A stretch of 9,367 nt of DNA from Candidatus Ruthturnera sp. (GCA_018648985.1 JABGOT010000057.1:1-9367); one strand, 5' to 3'; shown: positions 1-6,494, numbered from the stretch's first letter. The notes: generated by a model from the sequence alone, not told the origin. Numbers and translations are program-made.

Positions 1-607
1 AGAGTGTTTTACTACCGACATGCTCAATCATGATGTCAGTATTGGTGTGGGCAACACCAGTAATGTCGTTATGAATTTTGAAGGTTTCGCCAGCAACGGT
101 GATTTCTTGTAGATGCGTGGTTGCATCAGTTGGATAAACAGCAATGGTGCCTTTAGATAAGCCTTCAGTTGAAGTATCCATTACACCAACCCATAGGTCG
201 CCTTCACCGTCTTTGGCTTGGGCAATCATTTGTGGGTGGGCATAGATTTTGGCGTTCGGGTATTGTTCCATAATCGCTTGGTTACCTAGCCAATGATCAC
301 CATGTACATGCGTATTAAAAGCAGCGACAATTGGTTTATCTGTGATTTTTTTGATCTCTGCAATTACTTGTTGGCCGACTTGGTAAGTGCCACCTGGATC
401 AACCACAATTACACCATCAGCACCAATGATCATGCCAGGGTTATTCATAAAGCCATGGTTCTGTTTGTTAGGCTCGCCAAGTGGGCCATGCATAACCTGA
501 ACTTGTGTGTCAAGCGCCTCAAATTTGTATTCGCCTAAACCATCAATCATCCAGGCATTGGCCAATGTTGAAAGCGTTAGTGTAAATAGTAGTGTTAGTT
601 TTTTCAT
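1..607 (-). CDS. Exported metallo-beta-lactamase-fold hydrolase (3' end beyond window)
   Basis: The first 202 codons are visible; the C-terminus lies off the left edge. The start ATG at 607-605 has an AGAGGG ribosome site a few bases upstream. Residues 1-18 form a Sec signal peptide (MKK, a hydrophobic run, then ANA before W19), so the mature protein should be periplasmic. The MBL zinc motif HxHxDH is intact as THVHGDHWLGN (H100, H102, D104, H105). A third zinc-ligand motif of the form GxxHTxxD follows at about 184-191 (H187). The HGDHWLGN motif and the export signal resemble the glyoxalase-II-like, SoxH or quinoprotein-relay branch of the superfamily more than true beta-lactamases. The later Asp and His ligands are missing from view, so the substrate cannot be named. 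The gene is divergent from nudE and shares a 58-bp promoter region with it. Confidence 0.88.
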   Translation of the reverse strand, partial: MKKLTLLFTLTLSTLANAWMIDGLGEYKFEALDTQVQVMHGPLGEPNKQNHGFMNNPGMIIGADGVIVVDPGGTYQVGQQVIAEIKKITDKPIVAAFNTHVHGDHWLGNQAIMEQYPNAKIYAHPQMIAQAKDGEGDLWVGVMDTSTEGLSKGTIAVYPTDATTHLQEITVAGETFKIHNDITGVAHTNTDIMIEHVGSKTL

Positions 608-665
608 GATCACCCTCTTAATCTATGTTGAACGATTTAGTATACCTAATGTTATAATCCTGAAT
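608..665. promoter_or_regulatory. Divergent promoter region between the MBL-fold gene and nudE
   Basis: For nudE (plus strand), a perfect extended -10, TGTTATAAT, lies at 650-658. A possible -35, TTGAAC at 628-633, is 19 bp away, which is longer than ideal. The predicted start of transcription is about 664-666, on the nudE ATG itself. For the MBL-fold gene (minus strand), the best -10 is TATACT at 639-644, giving a leader of about 25 nt that includes AGAGGG. The two -10 boxes are only 8 bp apart, so two polymerases could not bind at once. A short inverted repeat, TTAG-N5-CTAA (637-649), sits between them. These are motif matches by eye only. Confidence 0.5.
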
Positions 666-1217
666 ATGCGTAAAAAACCAATTGTATCCAATGTAAAAAA
701 TATAGCAACCACTCGGTTTTTTAATATTCAGTCAATGGATATTGAATTTTCCAATGGTGAAAAACGCCAATATGAGCGTTTAAAACCACCTGGAGAAGGT
801 GCAGTATTGGTGATCCCAATGTTAGGCGATGACACAGTATTAATGATTTATGAATACTCTGGCGGTACTGATCGTTACGAGTTGGCACTGACTAAAGGCA
901 AGATCGATAAAGGCGAGTCACCAATTGATGCGGCTAATCGTGAGTTGATTGAAGAAATTGGTTATGGCGCAAAAAAACTTGATTTGATAAAAACCATGAC
1001 ACTAGCGCCTGGTTATCAATCGAATTTCACCCATATTGTTTTGGCACAAGATCTTTATGAAGCCAGTGCTGAGGGCGATGAGCCCGAACCGTTAGAAGTG
1101 GTAGAGTACAAACTATCTGACTTAGAAACACTGGTTTACAATGAAGATTTGACCGAAGCTAGGACCATTGCAGCGCTTTATATGGCTAAGGAAATTATCA
1201 GAAAACAAAATCTGTGA
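666..1217 (+). CDS. nudE: ADP compounds hydrolase NudE (Nudix family)
   Basis: 183 residues, against about 186 for E. coli NudE. The Nudix box GX5EX7REUXEEXGU is complete at residues 78-100: G78, E84, then RELIEEIGY at 92-100, with the metal-binding glutamates present. The upstream part (ERLKPPGEGAVLVIP, 37-51) and the YEYSGGTDRYELALTKG stretch are typical of NudE. The family hydrolyses ADP-ribose, NADH and diadenosine polyphosphates in the cytoplasm. The start at 666 is chosen because MRKKPIVSNV aligns with the family N-terminus. Longer in-frame starts at 507 and 606 would run back over the divergent gene and add non-family sequence. No Shine-Dalgarno precedes 666, and the likely transcription start coincides with it, suggesting a leaderless message. 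It is the first gene of the operon, and its TGA overlaps the GTG of aat by 3 nt within GTGA. Confidence 0.93.
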   Translation: MRKKPIVSNVKNIATTRFFNIQSMDIEFSNGEKRQYERLKPPGEGAVLVIPMLGDDTVLMIYEYSGGTDRYELALTKGKIDKGESPIDAANRELIEEIGYGAKKLDLIKTMTLAPGYQSNFTHIVLAQDLYEASAEGDEPEPLEVVEYKLSDLETLVYNEDLTEARTIAALYMAKEIIRKQNL

Positions 1218-1873
1218 TTGATATTCCGCAAGACTTCATCCTTCATTCATCAACTGTTCCATTTCCTGATATTGAGTTGGCGTTAGAAGAGCCCAATGGC
1301 TTAATCGCCATTGGTGGTGATTTATCAACCAAGCGCTTATTAGATGCTTATCAACAAGGTATTTTTCCTTGGTATAGTGAAGGTGAACCCGTGCTTTGGT
1401 ATAGTCCAAACCCTAGAATGGTGATCACCAAAGAAACGCTACATGTTTCAAAAAGTTTAGACAAGGTGCTTCGTAGTAATCGTTTCGAAGTTCGCACAAA
1501 TACAAGTTTTGAGCAAGTGATTTATCAGTGCAAAAATATCAAGCGCAAAGACCAAGATAGCACCTGGATTGATAATGATATGGTGCAAGCCTATATCCAG
1601 TTACATCACCAAGGTCATGCGCATTCTGTTGAAGTGTACGAGAATTCTCAACTGGCAGGTGGTTTGTATGGCGTGGCAATTGGCAAAGTATTTTTTGGTG
1701 AGTCGATGTTCTCTTGTGCAAGTAACGCCTCGAAAGTAGCTTTAGTGCATCTGTTAAAAAATACCGATTATCAACTGATTGATTGTCAAGTTGAGAACCC
1801 ACATTTAAAAAGCTTGGGTGCCTTTAATATAGAGCGTTCTGCGTTCGTGCAACAGCTTAGGGAATTACTGTAA
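1214..1873 (+). CDS. aat: Leucyl/phenylalanyl-tRNA-protein transferase
   Basis: 219 residues, slightly shorter than E. coli Aat (234). The enzyme moves Leu or Phe from aminoacyl-tRNA onto proteins with an N-terminal Arg or Lys, marking them for ClpS/ClpAP degradation. Family motifs are in order: NGLIAIGGDLS (28-38), GIFPWYSEGEPVLWYSPNPR (49-68), STWI (116-119), FGESMFS (161-167) with catalytic-region Glu163, NASK (171-174), and LIDCQVENPHLKSLGA (188-203) with Asp190. The start is GTG at 1214, overlapping the nudE stop as GTGA; this strongly suggests translational coupling. The family is highly conserved, so the identification is firm. Confidence 0.95.
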   Translation: MIDIPQDFILHSSTVPFPDIELALEEPNGLIAIGGDLSTKRLLDAYQQGIFPWYSEGEPVLWYSPNPRMVITKETLHVSKSLDKVLRSNRFEVRTNTSFEQVIYQCKNIKRKDQDSTWIDNDMVQAYIQLHHQGHAHSVEVYENSQLAGGLYGVAIGKVFFGESMFSCASNASKVALVHLLKNTDYQLIDCQVENPHLKSLGAFNIERSAFVQQLRELL

Positions 1874-1909
1874 AATAAAGATTAATTTTTATACAATTGT
1901 GGTGGCAAT

Positions 1910-2044
1910 ATGAATACAATCATTAAATTATCAGCATTGATTTTAGTCATTGTTGGCTTATCTTCTTGCGGCCAAATGGGCGAATTGGAGCCAGTAAAAG
2001 CTGAAGCGTTAGCATCAGTTTATGTTGATGTTCATCAGGCCTAA
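1910..2044 (+). CDS. lptM: Small lipoprotein, LptM (YifL/LppL)-like
   Basis: A 44-residue protein encoded between aat and lysA. It has a lipoprotein signal peptide: MNTIIK, then a hydrophobic stretch, then lipobox LSSC with the lipidated cysteine at residue 20. Mature sequence begins CGQMGELEPV and ends VDVHQA. GGTGG lies about 5 nt upstream of the ATG, a good ribosome site. In other gammaproteobacteria a short lipoprotein with a CGxxGxL start is encoded directly upstream of lysA or dapF: LppL in Pseudomonas, LptM/YifL in E. coli. There it helps oxidative maturation of the LptD translocon. Position and the CGQxG start support that family. Against it, the usual CGxKGPLYxP run is degraded (E-L-E in place of P-L-Y) and the protein is short. 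The reading frame is clear; the name is tentative. The lysA start follows after 6 nt. Confidence 0.65.
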   Translation: MNTIIKLSALILVIVGLSSCGQMGELEPVKAEALASVYVDVHQA

Positions 2045-2050
2045 TTTTCG

Positions 2051-3292
2051 TTGAGCTTTTCTTACCAAAATCAAACATTACACGCTGAATCTGTTGCAAT
2101 AACAGATTTGATGGCAACTTACGGTTCGCCACTTTATGTATATTCACGTCGTGATATTGAAAATAATTGGCGTGAATTTGATACGGCTTTTGGTGATCAC
2201 CCTCACTTGGTTTGCTATGCAGTAAAAGCCAACTCAAACTTGGCCGTGCTTAACGTGCTGGCCAAAATTGGCGCAGGTTTTGACATTGTTTCACAAGGCG
2301 AATTAGAGCGTGTGTTAGCAGCAGGTGGCCAGGCCAGTCGTTGTGTATTTTCAGGCGTGGCTAAAACGGCGAAAGAGATCAAGCGAGCATTAGAAGTGGG
2401 CGTGCGTTGTTTTAATGTGGAATCAGCTTCTGAACTTGACCGAATAGAATCAGTGGCGCGCTCATTAAATACACAAGCGCCAATTTCTATTCGTGTGAAC
2501 CCCAATGTTGATGCAAAAACACATCCTTATATCTCTACCGGCTTAAAAGAAAATAAGTTTGGTGTCGATATTGATGACGCCATTGGCTTGTACCAACATG
2601 CACAAAATTCTGAGTATTTGGATGTGCAAGGTTTGGATTGCCATATTGGATCACAAATTACTGAAGTTTCTCCATTTTTGGATGCACTTGATAAAGTACT
2701 AGCGTTGGTTGGTCAGTTAAATGACAACGGCATTGACATTACTCACCTTGATTTGGGTGGTGGTGTTGGCATTGTTTATGACGACGAACAGACCATTGAC
2801 ATCCAGGCTTATATCGACGCAGTTATTGCTAAAGTGGGGAAAATTGAAATAATTTTAGAACCCGGTAGAGCGATTGTGGGAAACGCAGGTGTGTTTATCA
2901 CTAAAGTTGAATTTTTAAAGAAAAATTCTGAGCACTCATTCGCCATTGTTGATGGCGCAATGAATGATCTTTTGCGCCCAAGTTTTTATAATGCTTATCA
3001 TCGGGTATTACCCATCAGCGAAAATTCTAACGGCACTCAGGCAAGCTGGGATTTAGTAGGGCCAATTTGTGAAACCGGTGATTTCCTAGCCAAAGGCAGA
3101 GAATTATCTCTATCGCAAGGCGATTATTTAGCTTTAATGTCAGCAGGCGCTTATGGATTTACCATGAGCTCAAATTATAATTCCCGTCCACGAGTGGCCG
3201 AGGTGATGGTGAGTGGCAACCAGCATCATTTGGTACGAGAGCGAGAAACCATCCAAGATTTATTTAACAAAGAACACATAATTAATGAATAA
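2051..3292 (+). CDS. lysA: Diaminopimelate decarboxylase
   Basis: 413 residues, normal length for LysA. It is a PLP-dependent, fold-III cytoplasmic enzyme that decarboxylates meso-diaminopimelate to L-lysine. The PLP lysine is Lys59 in CYAVKANSN. Other motifs in order: FDIVSQGELER (77-87), HIGSQI (198-203), LDLGGGVG (233-240) for phosphate binding, EPGR (270-273), GPICETGD (337-344) with the catalytic Cys340 contributed across the dimer, and SAGAYGF (364-370). The start is a TTG at 2051, with no good ribosome site. I prefer it to the ATG at 2111 because the residues between (FSYQNQTLHAESV) match the usual LysA N-terminus. It lies 6 nt after the lipoprotein stop, so it may depend on re-initiation. 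dapF, a frequent downstream neighbour, is absent here. Confidence 0.96.
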   Translation: MSFSYQNQTLHAESVAITDLMATYGSPLYVYSRRDIENNWREFDTAFGDHPHLVCYAVKANSNLAVLNVLAKIGAGFDIVSQGELERVLAAGGQASRCVFSGVAKTAKEIKRALEVGVRCFNVESASELDRIESVARSLNTQAPISIRVNPNVDAKTHPYISTGLKENKFGVDIDDAIGLYQHAQNSEYLDVQGLDCHIGSQITEVSPFLDALDKVLALVGQLNDNGIDITHLDLGGGVGIVYDDEQTIDIQAYIDAVIAKVGKIEIILEPGRAIVGNAGVFITKVEFLKKNSEHSFAIVDGAMNDLLRPSFYNAYHRVLPISENSNGTQASWDLVGPICETGDFLAKGRELSLSQGDYLALMSAGAYGFTMSSNYNSRPRVAEVMVSGNQHHLVRERETIQDLFNKEHIINE

Positions 3293-3587
3293 ACTAACCA
3301 ACAATCAGAAGAAATTTTTAAGATCAATGGGCCATGCCCTAAAACCAGTCGTGATGATTGGCCAGCATGGTTTGAGCGAGTCAGTTTTGGCTGAGCTTGA
3401 AACAACCATGAATAAGCATGAGCTACTAAAGATTAAAGTTCGAGCAGACGGCAAAGACGAAAAACAACAAATGATTAACCAAATTGTCGAGGTGTCAAAA
3501 TCACATCTGATTCAGGTGATTGGTAATATTATGGTGATTTACCGCGCTTTTGACGAAGATCCGCAGATTATCCTACCGAGAAAGTAA
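3285..3587 (+). CDS. yhbY: YhbY-type CRM-domain RNA-binding protein (50S assembly)
   Basis: 100 residues making a single CRM domain, the full length of the bacterial YhbY family. It binds pre-50S ribosomal particles in the cytoplasm. Family features are KKFLRSMGHALKPVVMIGQ (9-27), the loop GQHGLSESV (26-34), HELLKIKV (45-52) and the C-terminal GNIMVIYR (80-87), a variant of the usual G-x-x-x-V-L-Y-R strand. A basic N-terminal helix is present. The ATG overlaps the end of lysA by 8 nt, and the stop shares one base with the lpxB start (TAATG). In many bacteria yhbY sits by ftsH/rlmE or greA; here it is embedded between lysine and lipid A genes. Confidence 0.92.
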   Translation: MNKLTNNQKKFLRSMGHALKPVVMIGQHGLSESVLAELETTMNKHELLKIKVRADGKDEKQQMINQIVEVSKSHLIQVIGNIMVIYRAFDEDPQIILPRK

Positions 3588-4672
3588 TGAAGATCGCCAT
3601 AAGTGCAGCTGAAACTTCAGGTGACTTAATTGGTTCTAAATTGGTTCAAGCGTTAAAAGCGCAAAACACCGACCATCAGATAGAAGGTTTAGCCGGCGAA
3701 AAAATGATTGCCGCTGGTTGCATACAGCGCTGGGATCAAAACTTAGTTAATGTAATGGGATTTAGCGAGGTTTTAAAAAAGCTGCCTTCTTTATTGCGCT
3801 TACGTAAAACCATTGTTGATTATTATTCAGCCAACAAGCCAGATGTTTTTATTGGTGTAGATGCGCCAGATTTTAATTTTGCCATTGAGAAAAAATTAAA
3901 AAAACAAGGGGTGAAAACGGTGCATTATATTTCGCCCTCTGTGTGGGCGTGGCGCCAAAGCCGTATCAAAAAAATCAAACAATCGACTGATTTGGTGCTG
4001 TGCGTGTTTCCATTTGAGGTAGATTTTTATCAAAAGAACCAGCAAAATGCATTGTTTGTTGGTCATCCATTAGCCCAAAGCTTAAGTCCAAGAAAAAATC
4101 ATGTAGCCGGTAAAAATATTACTCTAATGCCAGGTTCGCGTGAAGGCGAAGTCAAGCGATTATTGCCAGAGATGTTATCAGCAGCTCAATTAATGGCCGA
4201 GCAAGACCAAGAGTTAAGCTTTCATTTAGTCTTGGCTAACGATACTTTGAGAGAATGGGCAGAGCAACAAATTCAAAATTTGGGTGTGAGTATATCAGTG
4301 GGTGATGCGCACCAACGTATTGAGCAATCAGACTTAGTGTTGGTTGCGTCGGGCACAGCAACCTTAGAAGTGGCGTTAATTGGTGTGCCAATGGTGGTGA
4401 TTTACAAGCTATCGGCAATGAGTTATTTTATTGCTTCACGATTGGTTAAGAGTCCGTACGTTTCATTACCCAATGTGATCGCCAACCAAGCCTTGGTGCC
4501 AGAGCTGATTCAAAAAGATGCGAACGGTGAAAATATTGCCCAGCATGCAATCTATATTTTGAATAGAGATAATCAATCTTTGGTTAAAGAGTTTAATGCT
4601 ATTCACGCACAACTCAAACACGACAATGATGATCAAGCAGTAAAAGCGATTATGGATTTGGTTAATGAGTAA
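3587..4672 (+). CDS. lpxB: Lipid-A-disaccharide synthase
   Basis: 361 residues, a little shorter than E. coli LpxB (382). It is a GT19 glycosyltransferase that joins UDP-2,3-diacylglucosamine and lipid X into the lipid A disaccharide at the inner face of the cytoplasmic membrane. Motifs in order: AAETSGDLIG (7-16), GVDAPDFNF (90-98), YISPSVWAWR (114-123), FPFEVDFY (141-148), VGHPLAQ (158-164), LMPGSREGEV (180-189), SGTATLEVAL (255-264) for the UDP-sugar site, and LPNVIANQALVPEL (294-307). It is outside the usual lpxD-fabZ-lpxA-lpxB cluster, which may lie elsewhere. The start overlaps the yhbY stop by one base, and the stop overlaps the nadC start by 8 nt. The gene shows the organism makes lipid A, so it has a Gram-negative outer membrane. 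Confidence 0.96.
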   Translation: MKIAISAAETSGDLIGSKLVQALKAQNTDHQIEGLAGEKMIAAGCIQRWDQNLVNVMGFSEVLKKLPSLLRLRKTIVDYYSANKPDVFIGVDAPDFNFAIEKKLKKQGVKTVHYISPSVWAWRQSRIKKIKQSTDLVLCVFPFEVDFYQKNQQNALFVGHPLAQSLSPRKNHVAGKNITLMPGSREGEVKRLLPEMLSAAQLMAEQDQELSFHLVLANDTLREWAEQQIQNLGVSISVGDAHQRIEQSDLVLVASGTATLEVALIGVPMVVIYKLSAMSYFIASRLVKSPYVSLPNVIANQALVPELIQKDANGENIAQHAIYILNRDNQSLVKEFNAIHAQLKHDNDDQAVKAIMDLVNE

Positions 4673-5486
4673 AGATAGCTTAAACGTTGTACAGCAAGCA
4701 TTGAACGAGGACATTGGATCAGGTGATGTTTCAGCTAGCTTGTTGCCAGATACTCAAGTGAGCGCAAGTATTGTTGCCAGAGAATCTGCCATTATCTGTG
4801 GTATTGATTATGCACAGCAGGCCTTCTCACTCACCGATGATTCTATTCAAATTAACTGGCAAATTGCTGATGGTGATCAAGCGGTAGAAAATCAAACATT
4901 ATGTACATTAAGTGGTTTGGCTAGTTCTATTGTATCGGCAGAACGAGTAGCGTTAAATTTTTTGCAAACACTGAGTGCGGTAGCAACACAAACACAAACT
5001 CTAGTTGAGAAAATATCACACACTAAAACGCAGTTATTAGATACTAGAAAAACCATTCCTGGATTGCGTTTGGCGCAAAAACAAGCGGTTAAATGCGGTG
5101 GCGGTGTTAATCATCGGCTGGGTTTGTATGATTGTGTCATGCTTAAAGAAAATCATATTATTGCCGCCGGATCAATCAAGCAAGCTGTTCAATCAGCGAT
5201 TGAAAAGTACCCAGATTTACCATTGATTGTTGAAGTTGAAAACTTAGATCAATTACAGCAAGCGTTAGTGCTTGATGGTATTACCCGAGCGCTTTGTGAT
5301 AATTTTTCGATAGATGACCTGGCCGAGGCGGTTGTGCTGGCTAAGGGTAAATTACCATTAGAAGCCTCTGGCAATATTGGTGTGCATAACATTGTTGCAA
5401 CAGCCAATACCGGTGTGGATTATATTTCGATTGGTAGTATAACCAAAAACATTCAAGCCATTGATTTGTCGTTAAGGTTTTCCTGA
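4665..5486 (+). CDS. nadC: Nicotinate-nucleotide pyrophosphorylase (quinolinate phosphoribosyltransferase)
   Basis: 273 residues, normal for NadC. It converts quinolinate and PRPP to nicotinate mononucleotide, CO2 and PPi in de novo NAD synthesis. Motifs: EDIGSGDVS (15-23), AERVALNFLQ (92-101), LDTRKTIPGLR (125-135), KCGGGVNHRLGLYD (143-156), MLKENH (159-164), EVEN (190-193) and EASGNI (233-238), which together form the quinolinate and PRPP site. One small oddity: the usual LDNF turn reads CDNF (211-214). The start overlaps lpxB by 8 nt (ATGAGTAA), the same arrangement as at the lysA-yhbY junction. It is the last gene of the operon. Its final 15 bp overlap the end of the convergent cysQ. nadA and nadB are not in the window. 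Confidence 0.96.
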   Translation: MSKDSLNVVQQALNEDIGSGDVSASLLPDTQVSASIVARESAIICGIDYAQQAFSLTDDSIQINWQIADGDQAVENQTLCTLSGLASSIVSAERVALNFLQTLSAVATQTQTLVEKISHTKTQLLDTRKTIPGLRLAQKQAVKCGGGVNHRLGLYDCVMLKENHIIAAGSIKQAVQSAIEKYPDLPLIVEVENLDQLQQALVLDGITRALCDNFSIDDLAEAVVLAKGKLPLEASGNIGVHNIVATANTGVDYISIGSITKNIQAIDLSLRFS

Positions 5487-6230
5487 AGCGAAAAATACGG
5501 GTGATAATAAATCATCTTTAGTGTTGTACTTAAGTGCTTGCCCATTTTCATCAACCACAGACCCTCCCGCATTTTGTAAGATGCAAACACCAGCTGCCGT
5601 ATCCCATTCAGAGCAAGGGCCAAATCTTGGATAGTAATCATAACGACCTTGTGCAATTTGACAAAACTTTAGTGCACTGCCCAAACGACTAATTTCATAA
5701 TCAGCTTGTTGGTTAAGGTGGCTTGTTAGTTGCTCGTTATGAAAGGAATGATGGCCAATCACCACTTGTAGCGGGCTTGATGGCATATTGGTTTTTAAGG
5801 TAGTATCGATGCCATCTTGGCGCTTAAAGGTCTGTCCATTGAGTGTGTAATAATGGGTTTTGTCTAATGGCGCATAAATCATGCCAAATATAGGCGTGTT
5901 GTCTTTGATATAAGCAATACAAATACAAAATTCACCCGTGTGTTCTAGAAAATCCCGCGTGCCATCAAGTGGGTCAATTAGCCAGTATTCTGACCATGTT
6001 GAGCGTTCATCAAATGAAATCTCATCAGACTCTTCTGAAAGAATAGGTGTGCCAGGTGTGAGGCTTTGTAAACCTTTAACAATCAATTGATGCGCAGTTT
6101 GGTCAACAACAGTGAGTGGCGTTTGATCGGACTTTACTTCAACACTCATGTCACTTTTATAAAAAGACATGATGACTTCGCCAACTTCAGTTGTTAGCGT
6201 GGTTAATGGAGTTATTAGTGAATCAAACAT
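5472..6230 (-). CDS. cysQ: 3'(2'),5'-bisphosphate nucleotidase CysQ
   Basis: 252 residues (E. coli CysQ has 246). It belongs to the lithium-sensitive, Mg-dependent inositol-monophosphatase superfamily and removes the 3' phosphate from PAP, a by-product of sulfate activation and of acyl-carrier-protein recycling. Metal-site motifs are SEESDE (65-70), WLIDPLDGTRDF (83-94) with Asp86 and Asp89, and the later GPCSEWDTAAG containing the third Asp. LGSALKFCQIAQGRYDYYPR is also typical. An inositol monophosphatase or SuhB is less likely, given the CysQ-like length and the SALKFC and CSEWDTAAG signatures. The ATG at 6230 is the first possible start: an in-frame TAG lies three codons upstream. It lacks a well-placed ribosome site. 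The 3' end overlaps nadC by 15 bp. Confidence 0.92.
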   Translation of the reverse strand: MFDSLITPLTTLTTEVGEVIMSFYKSDMSVEVKSDQTPLTVVDQTAHQLIVKGLQSLTPGTPILSEESDEISFDERSTWSEYWLIDPLDGTRDFLEHTGEFCICIAYIKDNTPIFGMIYAPLDKTHYYTLNGQTFKRQDGIDTTLKTNMPSSPLQVVIGHHSFHNEQLTSHLNQQADYEISRLGSALKFCQIAQGRYDYYPRFGPCSEWDTAAGVCILQNAGGSVVDENGQALKYNTKDDLLSPVFFASGKP

Positions 6231-6238
6231 ATAAAACT

Positions 6239-6244
6239 ATCATA
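6239..6244 (-). promoter_or_regulatory. Possible -10 box for cysQ
   Basis: TATGAT on the minus strand matches the TATAAT consensus at five of six positions. Transcription would begin about 6232, only a base or two before the cysQ ATG at 6230, giving a leaderless or nearly leaderless message. No convincing -35 is seen 16-18 bp upstream. cysQ could instead be read from the rpoD-tRNA transcript or from another start within the repeat region. Confidence 0.25.
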
Positions 6245-6279
6245 CCTTTTTCCTATCAATAGATAGCTCGGTAAATGAT

Positions 6280-6309
6280 AAGTCTTTTTCTTTTCACAAG
6301 GCAGATTAA
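6280..6309 (+). repeat. Direct repeat copy A of the intergenic repeat family
   Basis: Reads AAGT, a T-rich run with Cs, then ACAAGGCAGATTAA (6296-6309). The final 14 bases are identical to those of copy B at 6393-6406, 97 bp away, and the T-rich front part is also shared with one or two differences. The repeat is visible directly. Its role is unknown. Confidence 0.8.
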
Positions 6310-6375
6310 ACAAATTACAAACATTTTCCTTTTTTAGTAGGCGGGCGTAGGAATAAGAGAAGGTGGTAGTATTGC

Positions 6376-6485
6376 AAGTATTTTTTCTTTCTACAAGGCA
6401 GATTAAGAAAAACACGATGGAACATAGGTATTACTATGTGACTGAGTGTTTTGCTTAATCTAACGCAGCTAGAAAGGAAAAATAA
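6376..6485. repeat. Long imperfect inverted repeat (copy B left arm, copy C right arm)
   Basis: The left arm (6379-6415) contains TTTTTTCTTTCTA, then AGATTAAG and AAAACAC. The right arm (6446-6484), read on the minus strand, contains TTTTTCCTTTCTA, then AGATTAAG and CAAAACAC. Only the centre of each arm differs (ACAAGGC against a GCTGCGTT-like segment). The 30-bp loop contains its own hairpin, ACATAG-GTATTA-CTATGT (6422-6439). The left arm is also a direct copy of repeat A. The structure begins 10 bp beyond the tRNA 3' end. It could be a miniature palindromic element, or an RNA structure ending the rpoD-tRNA transcript, although no clean U-run follows the inner stem. Confidence 0.75.
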
Positions 6486-6494
6486 GCAGTAATA

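Larger units (their letters stand above)
6231..6494. other. Gene-free 264-bp spacer carrying degenerate repeats
   Basis: This stretch lies between the tRNA and cysQ, both on the minus strand. No reading frame in it looks like a protein: the short minus-strand frames consist of repeated Lys/Cys-rich or Leu-rich runs that come from the DNA repeats. It is AT-rich apart from GGCGGGCGTAGG at 6340-6351. It holds the repeat copies listed separately, a small hairpin CTATC-AATA-GATAG (6253-6266), and a possible cysQ -10, TATGAT on the minus strand (6239-6244). Confidence 0.7.

Noticed and set aside
599..607. Frameshift in the homopolymer run at the MBL-fold gene start
   Set aside because: The run is six bases (ATG plus two Lys codons), which keeps the signal peptide in frame with the zinc-binding domain.
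507..665. Longer N-terminus for nudE (starts at 507 or 606)
   Set aside because: The extra residues are the antisense of the MBL-fold gene's signal-peptide region and its promoter, and do not match NudE.
1885..1900. Internal promoter before the lipoprotein gene (TATACAAT)
   Set aside because: Single AT-rich match with no -35, and its start point would fall on the ribosome site.
2111..3292. lysA starting at the ATG at 2111
   Set aside because: This would delete 20 residues that look like the normal LysA N-terminus; TTG at 2051 is preferred.
6296..6406. attL/attR direct repeats of an element integrated at the tRNA
   Set aside because: The 14-mer does not match any part of the tRNA, the enclosed DNA is only about 100 bp, and no integrase is present.
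6280..6485. CRISPR array
   Set aside because: Only two good direct copies, an inverted third, uneven spacing and no cas genes.
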